64,000 bases of DNA, from positions 811,001-875,000 of the forward strand of contig NC_061804.1 in assembly GCF_021462225.1 (NCBI RefSeq), read 5' to 3'. Positions 44,401 through 58,214 of the stretch are shown one piece after another (position 1 is the first letter of the stretch; each line of letters starts with the position of its first letter). The stretch is from Girardinichthys multiradiatus. Lineage: Eukaryota; Chordata; Actinopteri; Cyprinodontiformes; Goodeidae. Made by a program: the position numbers and the translations under genes. Under the pieces are notes generated by a model that saw only the letters and a program-made list of their open reading frames with translations, ran no database searches and was not told where the DNA came from.

Positions 44401-47400
44401 GATAAATTTCAGTTAAAATATTCTTTATCATTACAAAAATCCAAAACCTTGATTATAAATCAACTGGGACTTACTCTGCCTCCAGTTGGGCCACTGGACA
44501 TTTATACTGGGCTGTACTGAATAGACAGATGTCCGCGTACTGACGCACTGCAGAGAGCAGAACACAGACAGGTTGTTCAGGAACATCAGGATCCAACTGA
44601 TCAGAAACCGGCACACAGGAGAGAGAAGAAGAAGACCTGAGATCTTGACTCTCTTCACCGTCTTGGTGGAGTTGTTGGTGACGTGAACGTTCACGCTGAT
44701 GGGCTCTCCGTGGTAATACAGCTGCATGCAGAGCATCATGGGAAACAGAGTTCTTGGTTAGGACATCTGACCTGTGTGACCAGAGAGGCAGATGATGGAA
44801 GCAACAGTTACCTCCTTATCTAAAGAAGCCTCCAGGTGCAGGGATCGGTCTGACATCAGGAAGCTGCGGGTCGTCTCCACCATGGGCTGAGGACCAGGCT
44901 TTTCCGGAGCGTACTGGACCTTCCTGATCACCAGACGCACCGAGTTCCTGCAAGTGACACGGGCATCGGGTCAGAGTCTGAAGGTGCGCCCCCTGCAGGT
45001 CTCAATGTTAAGGAGCTTTAATGCAGGACTGAACTCACCTCTTGTGGATCTTTTCTTCTATCGACTTGGCACAGAAAGCTCTGATCTCAAAGTCGACACC
45101 ACAGGCCTGCAGGGAGGACAGTCAGACTGTGTTCACATGAATCTGCTCGGTCCATCAGCACCAGAACTTATCAGATCCTGGTGAACATTCAGGCTGAAGA
45201 TCAGCTGTCGGTCTGGATGAATCAGTTCACATTGATGCTGACAGACCAACACATGAACAGGATCATGTTGCTGAGGCTTAAAGGACAAAACTGGTTTGAT
45301 CCAGTTTAACTGGTACCAAGTCTGTTTGAAGAGATCGTGTACCAGCTAAAACCAGTTTGTAACAGGTTCACACCAATGTAAACTCATTACAAACATGCTT
45401 ACACCAGTTTAAAAAGTGGTTAAAGATTTTTCCACAGATTATTGAAAATAGTATAAAGAACTTTCTACACTTTTGGATAAAATACAACTAAAAACCAACA
45501 TGTTTTAATTGATAAACCTGGAACATTGTTTGTTCTGGGAGATGTTTGTCTCATTTCCCATCAGAAACAGATGTTCAGCATCTAAATCTGGAGTCTGCTG
45601 GCTTCTTCTGAAACCGTTTTATAACCTGGTGATGAGAATTTACTGAAGCTTTCTCATTTCCTCACAGTTCAGGAGAGAATCAGGAAACAATCTGAAGACC
45701 TCCCACATGAAGCCTAAGAACCGTGGACCTAAGAACTCACCTTCAACTGATGTTTATCTGGATAAAACTGTTTCAGAATAGAAATGTTTCAAGTTTACTG
45801 GTCCACAGCTGTTAGGAGAAACCAGCTGAACTGCCTGCTGAGATGTGACTGAACTGTGAGTTTGTTACCTTCCCGGTGTCCTCCGGGCCGGGCTGTAAAG
45901 TGACCGAACAAGGGAGGTTCTGAGGGATCTGAAACAGAACAGCAAATGTTGAGATTCATGTATTAGGTAATCCTTGTCTCTCTTAGTTGATGACTGTCTG
46001 CATGGAAATACATCATCATCATCATCATCATCATCAAGTCCTCCTCAGCTTTAACGCTCTTGTACGCAGCACAGGCCAGTTATGGCCACCTGGGGGCAGC
46101 AGAGAAACCTTTTCAGACCTGAGATCTAGAACTTTAATGTGTTCATCAGTGTTAATGGACCAAGTGTCTCTGAGCTTCATTCCCAAAGGATGTGACACCA
46201 GGTTTAGTTCTAATCCTGGTTGTAGTAGAACAACAAACGTCCACCTCTCCTGCGCTGACCTCTGCTGGAGATGAACGGACCTCAGCACCTCTGGAGATGT
46301 TGCCAGTCTAGCTCCACAGGATTCCCTGCAGACTCCTGCAGGAAGCTCAGCCAATGCTAATCAGTGTGGAAGCTCTCCTCCACCAGCAGAACACAGCAGG
46401 AGCAGGAAGAGGAACGGAGCCTGAAGATCATTATGGGCTGCATTCACTGGCACTGGGACGTGTGATATCTGCTCATTAAAGGCTAGACCATGCCGCTTCA
46501 TAGCGCCAATAAATGCATCGTTATGGAAACGAACATGTTAAAGACCCAGACCTAATTAATATGAATGTCTTCATATGTTGTCCTTCAGACCTGGACCCTC
46601 TGGAGTGTCTAGAAACCTCTTCTGGCCTGGAAACAGCCAAGGGGAGGGTCTGGGTGTCCCTCCTGGACCTGAACCTGGATAGGCAGAAAACTGATGGATG
46701 ATCTTGAATCTGTACCTTCGTTTCTTCTGATTGCAGCCTTCATTGTTCTTCTCCGGCTCTTTCCACAGTAAGAGGGAGTTCGTGTCATTCAACGTTCTCC
46801 ACCACTGACGCTATAAAATATCTGGACAAGGAAGCTGAGCTGAAAACCTGAGGTGTGTCTGAAGCAGAACAGGTCATCAGAAGAACAAAGATCTCTGGAG
46901 AAAATCTGCTCTGATAAAAATCTTAATTAAGTTCTGTTCAGACCAACACAATGAAGCCTAGCAGAACCAAAGCATTGCTATCATCTTGTGGTGTCCGGTT
47001 TAGGTAATAAACAAGGCAACAGGTTCCTGATGAAGCTCCTCATGTGGGTTAGAAGAACAGGTGGATGAAGGAACCACAGGAGGTAAAACAGAGCAGAAAC
47101 ATAAAGATAAAGGTTTTGGACCTGAACCGATCCCCCAGCTTTAGAACTTAGAACAGCTCTACAGAAACACATGAGAGTAAACAGATTTAAACTGTTTCCC
47201 TGTTCTGAGAGAGAATAATGGTTCTGAAGTCCTGCTGATGTTCCTTCTGCAGCCTGACAGACGCTCTGAGCTCTGCAGATGTTCTGCAGTAAAAAGCAGC
47301 GAGGACTCACTGTGAAGTAGAAAGGATGTGCATGCTGGCCGAGCTTCTTCAGCAGCCGCTCCTGCAGCCGGCTGTTGGGTTTCTTCTCCTCGGGAACAGG

Positions 47401-50400
47401 AGGGAAGGCCTGAGGAACACACACAGAACCTTAACATCTACCTCACAGGTCAGGGTTCCTACATGTTTCCATGTCAATCATTCCAGTTTTTAAAACTCAA
47501 AGGTTTGAACGTTAACTTGAAATATTTTAGGTCAGCGAGATGGACTTTAAAACAGCTCTGATGGAGATATGAGATGTTTAGATCACCAACACCAGCTCGT
47601 TTGGACATGAGAAGAGTTTATGGAACCATCTGGAGATGGTCAGCTTGTTGCCTCAGTCTCCATCATGTCAAACGCTGACATAGTTTCTCCCATCCACCCT
47701 GATCCAGATCAGGAAAATCCTGAGAGCTTCATCAGCTTCAGGCACCATGTTCTGTGTTCTACAAGGTTCTGGTACACTGTATTCTGCAGGGTTCTGATGT
47801 TCTGCATAATTCTGATGTTCTAAATGGTTCTGGTGTTGAATTGTATTAGCGTTTGAGGAAAAACTGGTTCCTCCCAGGGAAGCGGACTCACCTGGAAGGT
47901 GGAGATGTAGAGATCCTTCCGGAAGGAAAGGCCCAGCACATCCAGGTCCTCTCGGCCGTATCGGAACGCGCAGGTCAGAGTGACGAAGACTGCAGGGAGG
48001 AGGAGGAGGAGGAGTGAAACACCAGCTGATTGGTGCTGTAGGTATTTCAGTTCTGGGTTAGCAAGATCAGAGTAGATGGACAGAACTCTAGGTTCTGGAG
48101 AGGTAAGGGGTAAAAACTAAGAGTTGGTAAAATGTTGGAGCTGATTCTATAGAAATTTGAGAGTCAGGCTCAGTTTTCAGATATGGACCAAATCTTAGAA
48201 GAGGAATTATTTTACTGCAGGATGAGGAAGTTCTGACTCCAGATCCGAGACTGGAAACATCTGTTACTTTTCTCAGCTTGTTCCTATAAGCAGCCGGTGC
48301 TGTAGAACTGGACTCAACAATAACATGTCAGGCTGAAAGAGGTAAAGCCTCCAGTTTCAGTCTCAGGAATTGTTCTGTTCAAACCGGTGACAGTGGGAAA
48401 GGGTTCTGAGCTCCGTCTCACCTTTCCTGTCCTTCAGGTACTCTGGGTCAACCAGGATCACTCCATCTGGAAGGAAAACAGCCACACCATTACAGTCCAG
48501 AATCAGATTCCAGAGTAAACCTTGATGGGTTTCTGGCAGAACTCACCAACTGGGTCCACGTGGTCCAGGTGATCCACAAAGTCTCTCTTTCCCAGGTAGA
48601 CTGTGAGCTGCAGTGTCACACAGAACCGTCAGGTCATGATGCTCAGGTTAGAAAATAGTGACCGCCAGCCGCAGAACAAACGGAACCACTGATATTGAGT
48701 GGTTCCGGGCCTCAGGAGTAAGCTGCTTCTACAGATTTGCTCTTATATTCTTGTCTCCAAATCAGCCCAAACAACTCTAAAGCCCATTGCACTCAAAGAT
48801 TTTTATGTTTTCAGAACCACAGCACCTAACAAACGGACTTTGTGTAAACCCAGTTAAATGAGTCCTGCAGCAAACCTGAGCTGAAAGCCTTTTACTTCAC
48901 TTGATCCACATGTTTGGTTCCGATGTTGCATCTGTCTGCTGTTCTAACGCAATGTCTTACAGGCAGTACCGGGTCCATTGAGTGCAGTACAGTAAACATG
49001 AAGTCTACTGGGTTTGTGAATAAGCAGGATCTGATCCAATTATTCTAATGTTAATGTTTGAAATACAAGCTAAACATGGTGACAGTGAAACCCAAGTGCT
49101 TCCTGAGTTCTGCAGGGCCCGTCTTGGAGGGACCAGACCCCAGGTTGGGAAATACTGCCCTAGCTTACAGCCAGTCAGAAGATGGATCAGAAGCCACTCC
49201 AGCTGAACACAGAACCAAACCTAATAATATTATTATTAGAATTTAGACTTTATTGATTTCACGATGCAGAAATGATCCTCTGAATTCAACCCGTCCCTTA
49301 GGGAGCAGTGGGCTGCCATTGTGTGCCGCCCGGGAAACATTCAGGGGCTAAAGGTCTTGCTCAGGAACCCAGTAGCAGGCCATGGGAATCGAACCAGGGT
49401 ACTTGTGGTATTATTGCCAGAACCAGCCACAGAACCAGCCTGGTTCTGTAGAGGGTTCTGATCTCATTCCATGGAGATGTTAAAGGTGCAGGGAACATCA
49501 CCAGGAGCATGAACTGGACACAGATAAAACATTTTCCAATCTGGTTCTTGTTCTGGAACAATCGTGAACAAACTAGAGCTAAGTTCTGATGGAAACAGTC
49601 TTCATCTCAACCCAATAAATCTGTGGCCTGGTTCCTACATGACATGGCAAACGTCACCACATGGAGGCGCTCTTCAACTGTTTGTAGAAAGGTCCCTCCC
49701 TTTGTTAAAAACATTTCCTGTGTCTGATCCGTTAACCTCCCTGGAAGTTCATTCAGAACCAGTAAAACAGAACAAAACAGTGCCTGATTTCTACCACTAG
49801 GGGGCACACAAGGAACTCACCTTGCAGTTGGGGCTGGACTTCTTAAAAACTCTGAGAGGTTTAGAGAAAAGAGGAAGAGGAGGAAGCAGAAGAGGCCATG
49901 TTAGTCTGGGGATCTGTGCAGCAACAGACTTAGAGTGGTAGAACTGTTCTGATAATGTTTCTAAAAGGTGAGAAAAGCTGCAGGTTCTGAGGGCTTCCAA
50001 TGGGTTCTGCAGGTTCTGATGGGATGCAGGTGACTAACGTGTGACAATAACCAGAGGAAGTGTGTGAACTTCCTGCTGTGCTGAAATAAACTGTGGTCTG
50101 TATGAAACTCAGGAGGGAAGTGGTTTATCTGTCAGAGCTCACTGCCGATGACCTGGGCTTATTATGGGATGTCAATTAGCTTCTTTAAACAGAACCTGCT
50201 CTTGAAACTATCAGTCTGTGAAGATTTAAACCTCAGAACTCCCAGAACCCAAACTAAGGTGTGAAGAAGAAGTCGGGTTTATAGCTCAAGGTATGAGCTG
50301 TGTTCCATCGACACATAGCAGACGGGTCAGCACATTTTAAACTGGGCCTTCAGGCTCTTTGTTTCCAGCAGCCTGTTCTGGAGACAGTTTGCCAGACAGG

Positions 50401-53400
50401 AAACCCGAAGAGCTGGAGACTATCATGTAAATGTGCGTCCCGTTGTTCTGGACCGGGCTGATACTTCATGATCGATCAACCAGCTGCAGGAGAAACGCTG
50501 AAACATCTGTTTTTCCTGAAACTGGAGAACATTGTAGTCTGAGCAGAACCGCATCTTCAGACGGACTGATCACAGATAAACAGGTCTCACATCACCGTTG
50601 TTCTGATCCAAATCTCCTCACAGTTGTGCTGCTCTAAATCACTAGAGTGGACTATAAGGAGGCCCGACTCTAATGAAATATGTTCTGGCTGCAGGTTTCC
50701 CAGCAGCAGCAGCTGGTTGGTATCTGCAGGGAGGTGGACCAACCAGGAGGTCCTCTGGGAGACTATCAGTGAAAGCAGACCAAGGTCTGGTTTCTCTGGG
50801 TTACCTTCAGAACTTCACTGGTTGGTTTGCAGAGTTACTCTGCAGGTGGTTTATAAAGCAGAGGTGGAGCAACACTGTTGATCTGAACCAGGACTATTTG
50901 CATGAGCTTCAGTAGAAGTTCAGTTTCCTCTTCATAAAACATGGTTGGAGAGCTAAAACTAGAAGTGGAGCTGCAGCCGTGTAACTGTTTGGTATGCATC
51001 CTCCTTCACACATCCAGCCAATTTTCTGCACAACCACAGGTGTCACTTCCTTGAGTTCTAACAAGTTCAACAAGGTTTCAGCATCTGTAGTAGAGAAGCT
51101 CTGACTCAAAGCTCCTGGGCTTCATCACCACCCACAGATTTAGTTCCCAAATGAGGAAAAATGATCAGCAAGCCTGCAGAGATCTCAAACTGGACTGACT
51201 GGTTCCTGTCTGCAAAGATCTGCATCCAAGCCTCAAACAGAACAAGTACCTCCCAAACTTTCAGCAATAGGAAGATATGAGCTCCTTCTGTGACAATATT
51301 TGTGTGAAATCAGGTAAATCCAAGCTAAGATTATCAACATCTCACCGTGTCTTTATTTATGCAACGAAAACTACACAAAACTACAGAAGCAGTTAGCCAG
51401 GAGCGTTCAGGTCCATCTCAGAGTTCTGGATTGCAGAGTTTCAGGTGTTAAGCAGCGTATTTCGCCGTTTCCAGCAGGACTGCAGCTCCAGCTTCTTGCT
51501 AAAGCTACTGAGCTCTTCCAGCACTCTGTTATAATAGATTGTTTGAAGCACAATCTCTGATTTCCAGGTTTTTCTTTACTGCAGGCCCCTCCTTGAACCC
51601 CCACCTTAATGTGGTGGAGGGGTTTGAGTGCTCGAATGATCCTAGAGGCTATGTTGTCTGGGGCTTAAATGCCCCTAGTAGGGTCTCCCATGGCAAACAG
51701 GCTCTAGGTGACGGGTCAGACAAAGAGCAGTTCACGATGCCTTCATGAGGACTACTAAATCGAGGCACGTGACGTCACCTGGTACGGCGGAGCCGGGGTC
51801 CCACCCTGGAGCCAGGCCTGGGGTCAGGACTTGTCGGAGAGCGCCTGGTGGCCGTGTTGCACCTTTCGGGACCCGGCCGGGCCAAGCCCGAACGAGACAC
51901 GCGAGGCCATCCCCCAGTGGGCCCACCACCTGCAGGGGGAACCGTGAGGGACCGGTGCAAAGAGGATTGGGCGACGGACGAAGGTGGAGACCTCAGCGGC
52001 CCAATCCCCGGATGCTTAGGCTGGCTCTAGGGACGTGGAATGTCACCTCGCTGGGGGGGAAGGAGTCTGAGCTTGTGCGGGAGGTCGAGAGATATCGACT
52101 AGAAATAGTCGGGCTCGCCTCCACGCACAGCGTTTGCTCTGGAACCCATCTCCTCGAGAAGAGCTAGACTCTCTTCTACTCTGGAGTGGCCCACGGGGAG
52201 AGGCGGCGGGCTGGTGTGGGTTTGCTTGTTGCCCCCCAGCTCAGCAGTCTCGTGTTGGGGTTTACCCAAGTGGTTGAGAGGGTCGTATCCCTGAGCCTTC
52301 GGGTTGGGGAGAGGTCTCTGAGCGGTAGTGCAGAGTACCCGGCCTTCTTGGCGTCCCTGTCGGGGGTTCTGGATAGTGCCCCTCCCGGGGACTCCATTAT
52401 TCTGCTGGGGGACTTCAACGCCCACGTGGGGAACGACAGTGACACTTGGAGAGGCGTGATCGGGAAGAATGGCCTCCCCGATCTGAATCCGAGTGGTGTT
52501 TTATTATTGGACTTCTGTGCTAGTCACGGATTGTCCATAACGAACACCATGTTCAAACATAAGGGTGTCCATCAGTGCACTTGGCACCAGGACACCCTAG
52601 GCAGGAGGTTGATGATCAACTTTGTTGTCGTATCATCAGACCTTCGGCCGCATGTTTTGGACACTCGGGTGAAGAGAGGGGCTGAGCTGTCCACTGATCA
52701 CCACCTGGTGGTGAGTTGGATCCGCTGGAGGAGGAGAAAGCCGGACAGACTTGGCAGGCCCAAGCGCATAGTGAGGGTCTGCCGGGAACGCCTGGCGGAG
52801 CCCTCGGCCAGGGATGTATTCAACTCCCACCTCCGGGAGAGCTTTGACCAGATTCCGGGGGATGTTGGAGACATAGAGTCCGAGTGGACCATGTTCTCTG
52901 CATCTATTGTCGATGCTGCTGCCCGTAGCTACAGCCGTAAGGTCTGCGATGCCTGTCGTGGCGGCAATCTCTGAACCCGGTGGTGGACACCGGCAGTAAG
53001 GGATGCTGTCAAGCTGAAGAAGGAGTCCTATCGGCTGTGGTTGGCTTGTGGGACTCCTGAGGCGGCTGACGGGTACCGTGAGGCCAAGCGTGCTGCGGCC
53101 CGGGCTGTGGCAGTGGCAAAAACTCGGGCCTGGGAGGAGTTTGGTGAAACCATGGAGAAGGACTACCGGTTGGCCTCAAAGCGATTCTGGCAAACCGTCC
53201 GGCGCCTCAGGAGGGGGAAGCAGTGCTTCGCCAACAATGTTTACAGTGGGGGTGGGAGGCTGCTGACCTCGACTGGGGACATTATCGGGCGGTGGAAGGA
53301 GTACTTCGAGGATCTCCTCAATCCTGCCATCACGCATTCCCTGGTGGAAACAGAGGCTGGGGACTCGGGGTTGGACTCTTTCATCACCCAGGCTGAAGTC

Positions 53401-56400
53401 ACCGAGGTGGTTAAAAAGCTCCGCGGTGGCAGGGCTTCGGGGATGGATGAGATCCGCCCTGAGTACCTCAAGTCTCTGGATGTTGTGTCATAAGAAGGGT
53501 GACCGGAGGGTGTGTTCCAACTACAGGGGGATCACACTCCTCAGCCTCCCTGGTAAGGCCTACGCCAGGGTATTGGAGAGGAGAGTATGGCCGATAGTCC
53601 AACCTCGGCTTCAGGAGGAGCAGTGTGGTTTTTCTCCCGGCCGTGGATCACTGGACCAGCTCTATACCCTCTACAGGGTACTTGAGGGTTCATGGGAGTT
53701 TGCCCAACCGGTCCACATGTGTTTTGTGGACCTGGAGAAGGCATTTGACTGTGTCCCTCGTGATGCCCTGTGGGGGGTGCTCCAGGAGTATGGAATCGGG
53801 GGCCCTTTATTAGGGGCCATCCGGTCTCTGTACGAGCGGAGCAGGAGTTTGGTCCGCATTGCCGGCACTAAGTCGGACCTGTTCCCAGTGCATGTTGGAC
53901 TCCAGCAGGGCTGCCCTTTGTCGCCGGTCCTGTTCATAACTTTTATGGACAGGATTTCTAGGCGCAGCCAAGGACCGGAGGGGGTCTGGTTTGGGGACCA
54001 GAGTATTTCGTCTCTTCTTTTTGCAGATGACGTGGTCCTGCTGGTCCCCTCTAGCCAAGACCTACAGCATGCACTGGGGCGGTTCGCCGCCGAGTGTGAA
54101 GCGGCTGAGATGAAGATCAGCTCCTCCAAGTCCGAGGCCATGGTTCTCGACCGGAAAAGGGTGGCTTGTGCTCTTCAGGTTGGAAGGGAGTTCCTGCCTC
54201 AAGTGGAGGAGTTTAAGTATCTGGGGGTCTTGTTCACGAGTGAAGGAAGAATGGAGCGGGAGATCGACAGACGGATCGGTGCGGCTACCACAGTAATAGG
54301 GTCGCTGTGCCGGTCCATCGAGAGGAGCCAGTTGAGGTGGCCGGGGATCTATACCGAATGCCTCCTGGACGCCTTCCTCGGGAGGTGTTCCAGGCACGTC
54401 CCACCGGGAGGAGGCCCAGGAGACGGCCCAGGACACGTTGGAGGGACTATGTCTCTCGGCTGGCCCGGGAACGCCTTGGGCTCCCCCTGGAGGAGCTGGA
54501 GGAGGTGTCTGGAGAGAGGGGTGTCTCTGCTGAGTCTGCTGCCTGCCCCCGCGACCCGGTCCCGGATAAAGCGGAAGACGACGAGTATGAGTACGAGTCT
54601 TTATTGCAGGGTTGTGTGTAGCTGCAGTTACAATATAAAACAAGGAATGAGCATGAGCTGGAGACGTTCATTGAACTTGTCTTCTAGCTTAAGATTGTGT
54701 GGTAGAGATCCCCCTAACCTTCAGACAAGAGATCTAAGTTTTCTTCTGAGAGTTACAGAAGGACAAGTGGAAAAACTAAAATTTCGATTTTTTTAAATCC
54801 AGGAAGAAATGATAAAATATTTCCATAAAAATATCAGAAAGAATACCTGGAGCCATGAACTGTGAGACAGTCATGAAGCAGACAGAAGATGGAACCTATC
54901 CGAGCAGTAAACCTGTGATGAAGCTCCACCGTAATGTTCTACAGAGCTCCATCTGTGGGTCCTGGCTCAGGAATGAGGCACATTTTGGTGAGTGAGTAAA
55001 ATCATCTGCATTCTAGTTATTAATGGTGTGAATATCAGAAGCATCCAGCAGGCCTCCTGTCCAAGAAAATCCACACAAATGATCTGATTTCTACTTTAAT
55101 CCGACTGAAGCAAGTGCAGAGTTCCAGGCTCCAACATCTGGAGAAAAACACGTTAAATGTGAGCTGAGGGAGGCGTGGTGGTGGTGATGGGGTGAAAAGT
55201 GAACCATAATCAGCGGGTTCAGTCCTCGACGCAGCTGTTACAGGTTCAACTCCCAGCCCAGGTGACCTTTCCTGCATGTCTTCCCTTTCCTGTCAGTTTA
55301 CTGTCAAAACATGAGAAAAATAAAGGCCACAAGTGACACAATAAAACATTTAAAACAATCTGAACTGATGGAGGTGCGGTGCAGCGTGACGGTGGTGATA
55401 AATAAATCCTTCCTGCTCTGCAGCGATACAATAAAGATGTTCTGATTCCAGGAAAATCCCCCAGAACCCATCTGTGATCACAGCTGACTGATCAAATAAT
55501 TTCAGCCAAAATCTGTAGAAATGTGCCTGAAATGGACTTTCAGTAGCTTCACTGTGTGAAAATAATTCATGACTTATTAAAATTCATTTATTGTTTCAGA
55601 TTTGAAACATTTTGTCTTGATTGTGTTTGCAGTCAGTCTGACTGTAGATCAGCAGCAGAAACACGTCTAGAATTAGTGACCTTTTAGGTCCAAACCACAT
55701 GTAAGAAGTTCTGCTGTGTGAGACGGTGTCTTGAAATGGACCTGTTGACTGCTACGTTAGTGCAGTGCAGGTAAAAGGTTCTGAATGCATGCTGGCACCA
55801 CCTGGGCCCATGAGAGAAACGCTGCTGGTCAGAACTGGAGAAGAGATGGTATCCATCTGAATGCTGACTACCTCTGCTGATGACCTGCTGTTAACATCAT
55901 CCTTTCCTTCTCCATCTCTGTCTGGACAGAAGTATCATGAACTATGAACCTGGAAGTGTTCTTCAGATTTTATTGCAGTATAATCTCTAATTTTGAGTAT
56001 TCCCAACATAAAACAAAGTGATGAACTTCAGGTTGGATGAAGCAGACCTCTGTCCTGGTTTGGTTTGAAAGGGGGAACCTCAGAGTGGAGCTGCTTCAGT
56101 GATGCGCCGCCTCAACCGCTGCTTCCTGCTGACTGACCAATGATTGATCCCGTTTCAGCACAGACTGCGCTCTGTTTGACACGTCTAGCTGCAGACGTCA
56201 GCGTGTTTATTTCTGCATAAACAGCAGCACAGCGAGCGGCCTCCACCAGAGAGAGGAGGTGGAAACTGCTCCATGAGGGAATAAACACCACCTGCTGCAG
56301 GAAAACGGGCTTTAATGCCCCAACAGCTGCTTCCAAAACTCTCCAGCCACATAAACCCATCAAAGCAGCGAGCGGCGGCTGAACCACCTGCTGCAGGAAG

Positions 56401-58155
56401 GTCTGCTGGGAAAAGGCCACCATAACACCCAGACACCGGGCAACGCTACACCTCCACCAGGGAGAGATGATTTGTGTTCAAGCTCCTGCCTGGTGACCAA
56501 CATTTCACTTGAAAATGAAACTCATGCAGGAAATATTCTGCTAGTTTCAGGAACTGCAGCTTTTAGCACCTTCAGGCCAGTTCTGCTGGCTTCCTGCAGC
56601 ACCAGTTAACTGGAGATCCGAGGTTTCCTTCTTCTTCACACTTTTAAACTTCAGGTTCTGGTTATTCTTCCTGATGGAACTAAGTGAAAGTTCATACTTC
56701 ACACTGGGAATCACAGAGCAAATAAACTTCATCAGGTTCTGTTCTGATCCATAATGTTCACCAGAACTGAGGAAATGGGTCTCATTGGTTTGTTACAGAT
56801 CCCACCACAGAGCAGCTTCTGGTACACCACCCTAACCTAAGACATCAACAGTAGTGCTGACAGAAACTACAGCATGAAGCAGAACCGTTCAGCTGCAGAT
56901 CCAGAGCTGCTTGGTAGATGATGGATTTCTGGATACTGAAGTCGTCACAGTTTGACCGAATATGAGCCTAAAGTTCAGGTTCTCGTCTGTCCAGCTGAGA
57001 AGATTCAAAACTTAAAGACACAGGAAACAACCGCAAGACTCAAAAACCGCCCAAGTTATTGGCTGGATCCCAGAGCAGCAACTGTAGCTGCCCGCCTACC
57101 TGGGAAGGGTCATAAGGTCAGCTCCAGACCATCTGAAGTCCATCATCCTACACAGAGGAAGATCATTCCCAAGAGAAAAACATCTCAGAACGTCCCAGCA
57201 GATTCAGCCCAAGGTCAGAGCGTGAAGCTCAGAGAAATCTCAGACTCTACAGACCTCAGTTAGCAGGTTAAAGGTCATGATGTTGAACCAGTCTTGCTGT
57301 TTGGAAGGGATGAAGGAGAAAGCTTCTTCTCCCTAAAAACAAGATGGCAGCAGGACGTAGGTTAGCACAGCTTCATATAGATGAAGACTTTTGGGACAAT
57401 GTTCTCTGGACAGATGAGACCAAAGTGGAGATGTTTGGACCATAATGGCCAGGACCATGTTTGGAGAAACCAAACGCAGCAGATCAGCACCAACACCTCA
57501 TAGCAACTGTCCAGCATGGCGGTGGAGGGTTGATGATGTGGGCTGGTCGTGCAGCCACAGGACCAAAATGTTCTATGTGAGAACATCTGTCCAACAGCTG
57601 AAGCGTGATGCAAACTGGGGCATCAACAGAACCATGATCCAAACAGAGCAGCAGATCTCCAGCATAATGGAGAGAAGAATCCAGGTGGTGTTGCTGCTAA
57701 AGCTCTGCAGGTTTAGATCGGATCATCTTATTAATCCTACTCTGGTTTTAGTTTCATCTAGACATGCAGATTCACACTCAATGGTCCAGATTTGGAGTTC
57801 TGGTTTCAGCTGGAAAATGGATCCACGTTAGTTTCTGTGTGCAGCTCAGAGCTGCAGATCTCCACAGGTGAAGCACTTGAGATGTTCCAACAAACATCTA
57901 TAGACAGAACACTAATCCAACAAAATGTGAAGGTTGTCACCAAGGAACCTTGATGATGAGGATGAAGGTCAGAGTGTCACTCACAGCCAAGGAGAGATTA
58001 TGGGACAGCAGATCCTGACCCGAAGCTACAACATCACCAGTAAACGGATCCAGTCAGACGCTGATTGATTGGACCAAACTTCACAGCACAGATGGACCCA
58101 AATCTTGTCAAGCCAGAACATTCTGAGAGTTCACCTGTGTGCTGAGAAACCCACC

Positions 58156-58214
<59 letters not shown>

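Larger units (their letters stand above)
45929..47310. other. arrb2 intron 6
   Basis: 1.4-kb intron with an (ATC)n run at 46011-46036 and a CTCF-like motif at 46084-46104. Nothing else was recognised. Confidence 0.6.
48608..49820. other. arrb2 intron 2
   Basis: 1.2-kb intron. It holds an interspersed repeat at 49255-49410 and a CTCF-like motif at its end next to exon 2. Confidence 0.6.
51573..54610 (+). mobile_element. Rex3-type (RTE clade) LINE, near full length, antisense in arrb2 intron 1
   Basis: The element 51586-54597 lies between TCTTTACTGCAGG (51573-51585) and TCTTTATTGCAGG (54598-54610), a 13-bp target duplication with one difference. The 5' end starts CCCCTCCTTGAACCCCCACC. An endonuclease region begins near 52012 ([44 protein letters not shown]), followed by a linker and then RT to 54540. 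About 3.0 kb of the expected 3.2 kb remain. Two in-element deletions (near 53487 and near 54320), a frameshift near 52130 and other lesions disable it. It opposes the direction of arrb2. Confidence 0.9.

Noticed and set aside
48547..48600. Alternative acceptor CACAG for arrb2 exon 3 giving a 54-nt exon
   Set aside because: It would break the reading frame. The upstream CTGCAG keeps [10 protein letters not shown] in frame and gives the usual 61-nt exon.
56112..56436. Minus-strand frames of 83-103 codons in arrb2 intron 1
   Set aside because: They overlap in two frames, have no domain, and contain an internal DNA duplication that explains the apparent protein pattern.
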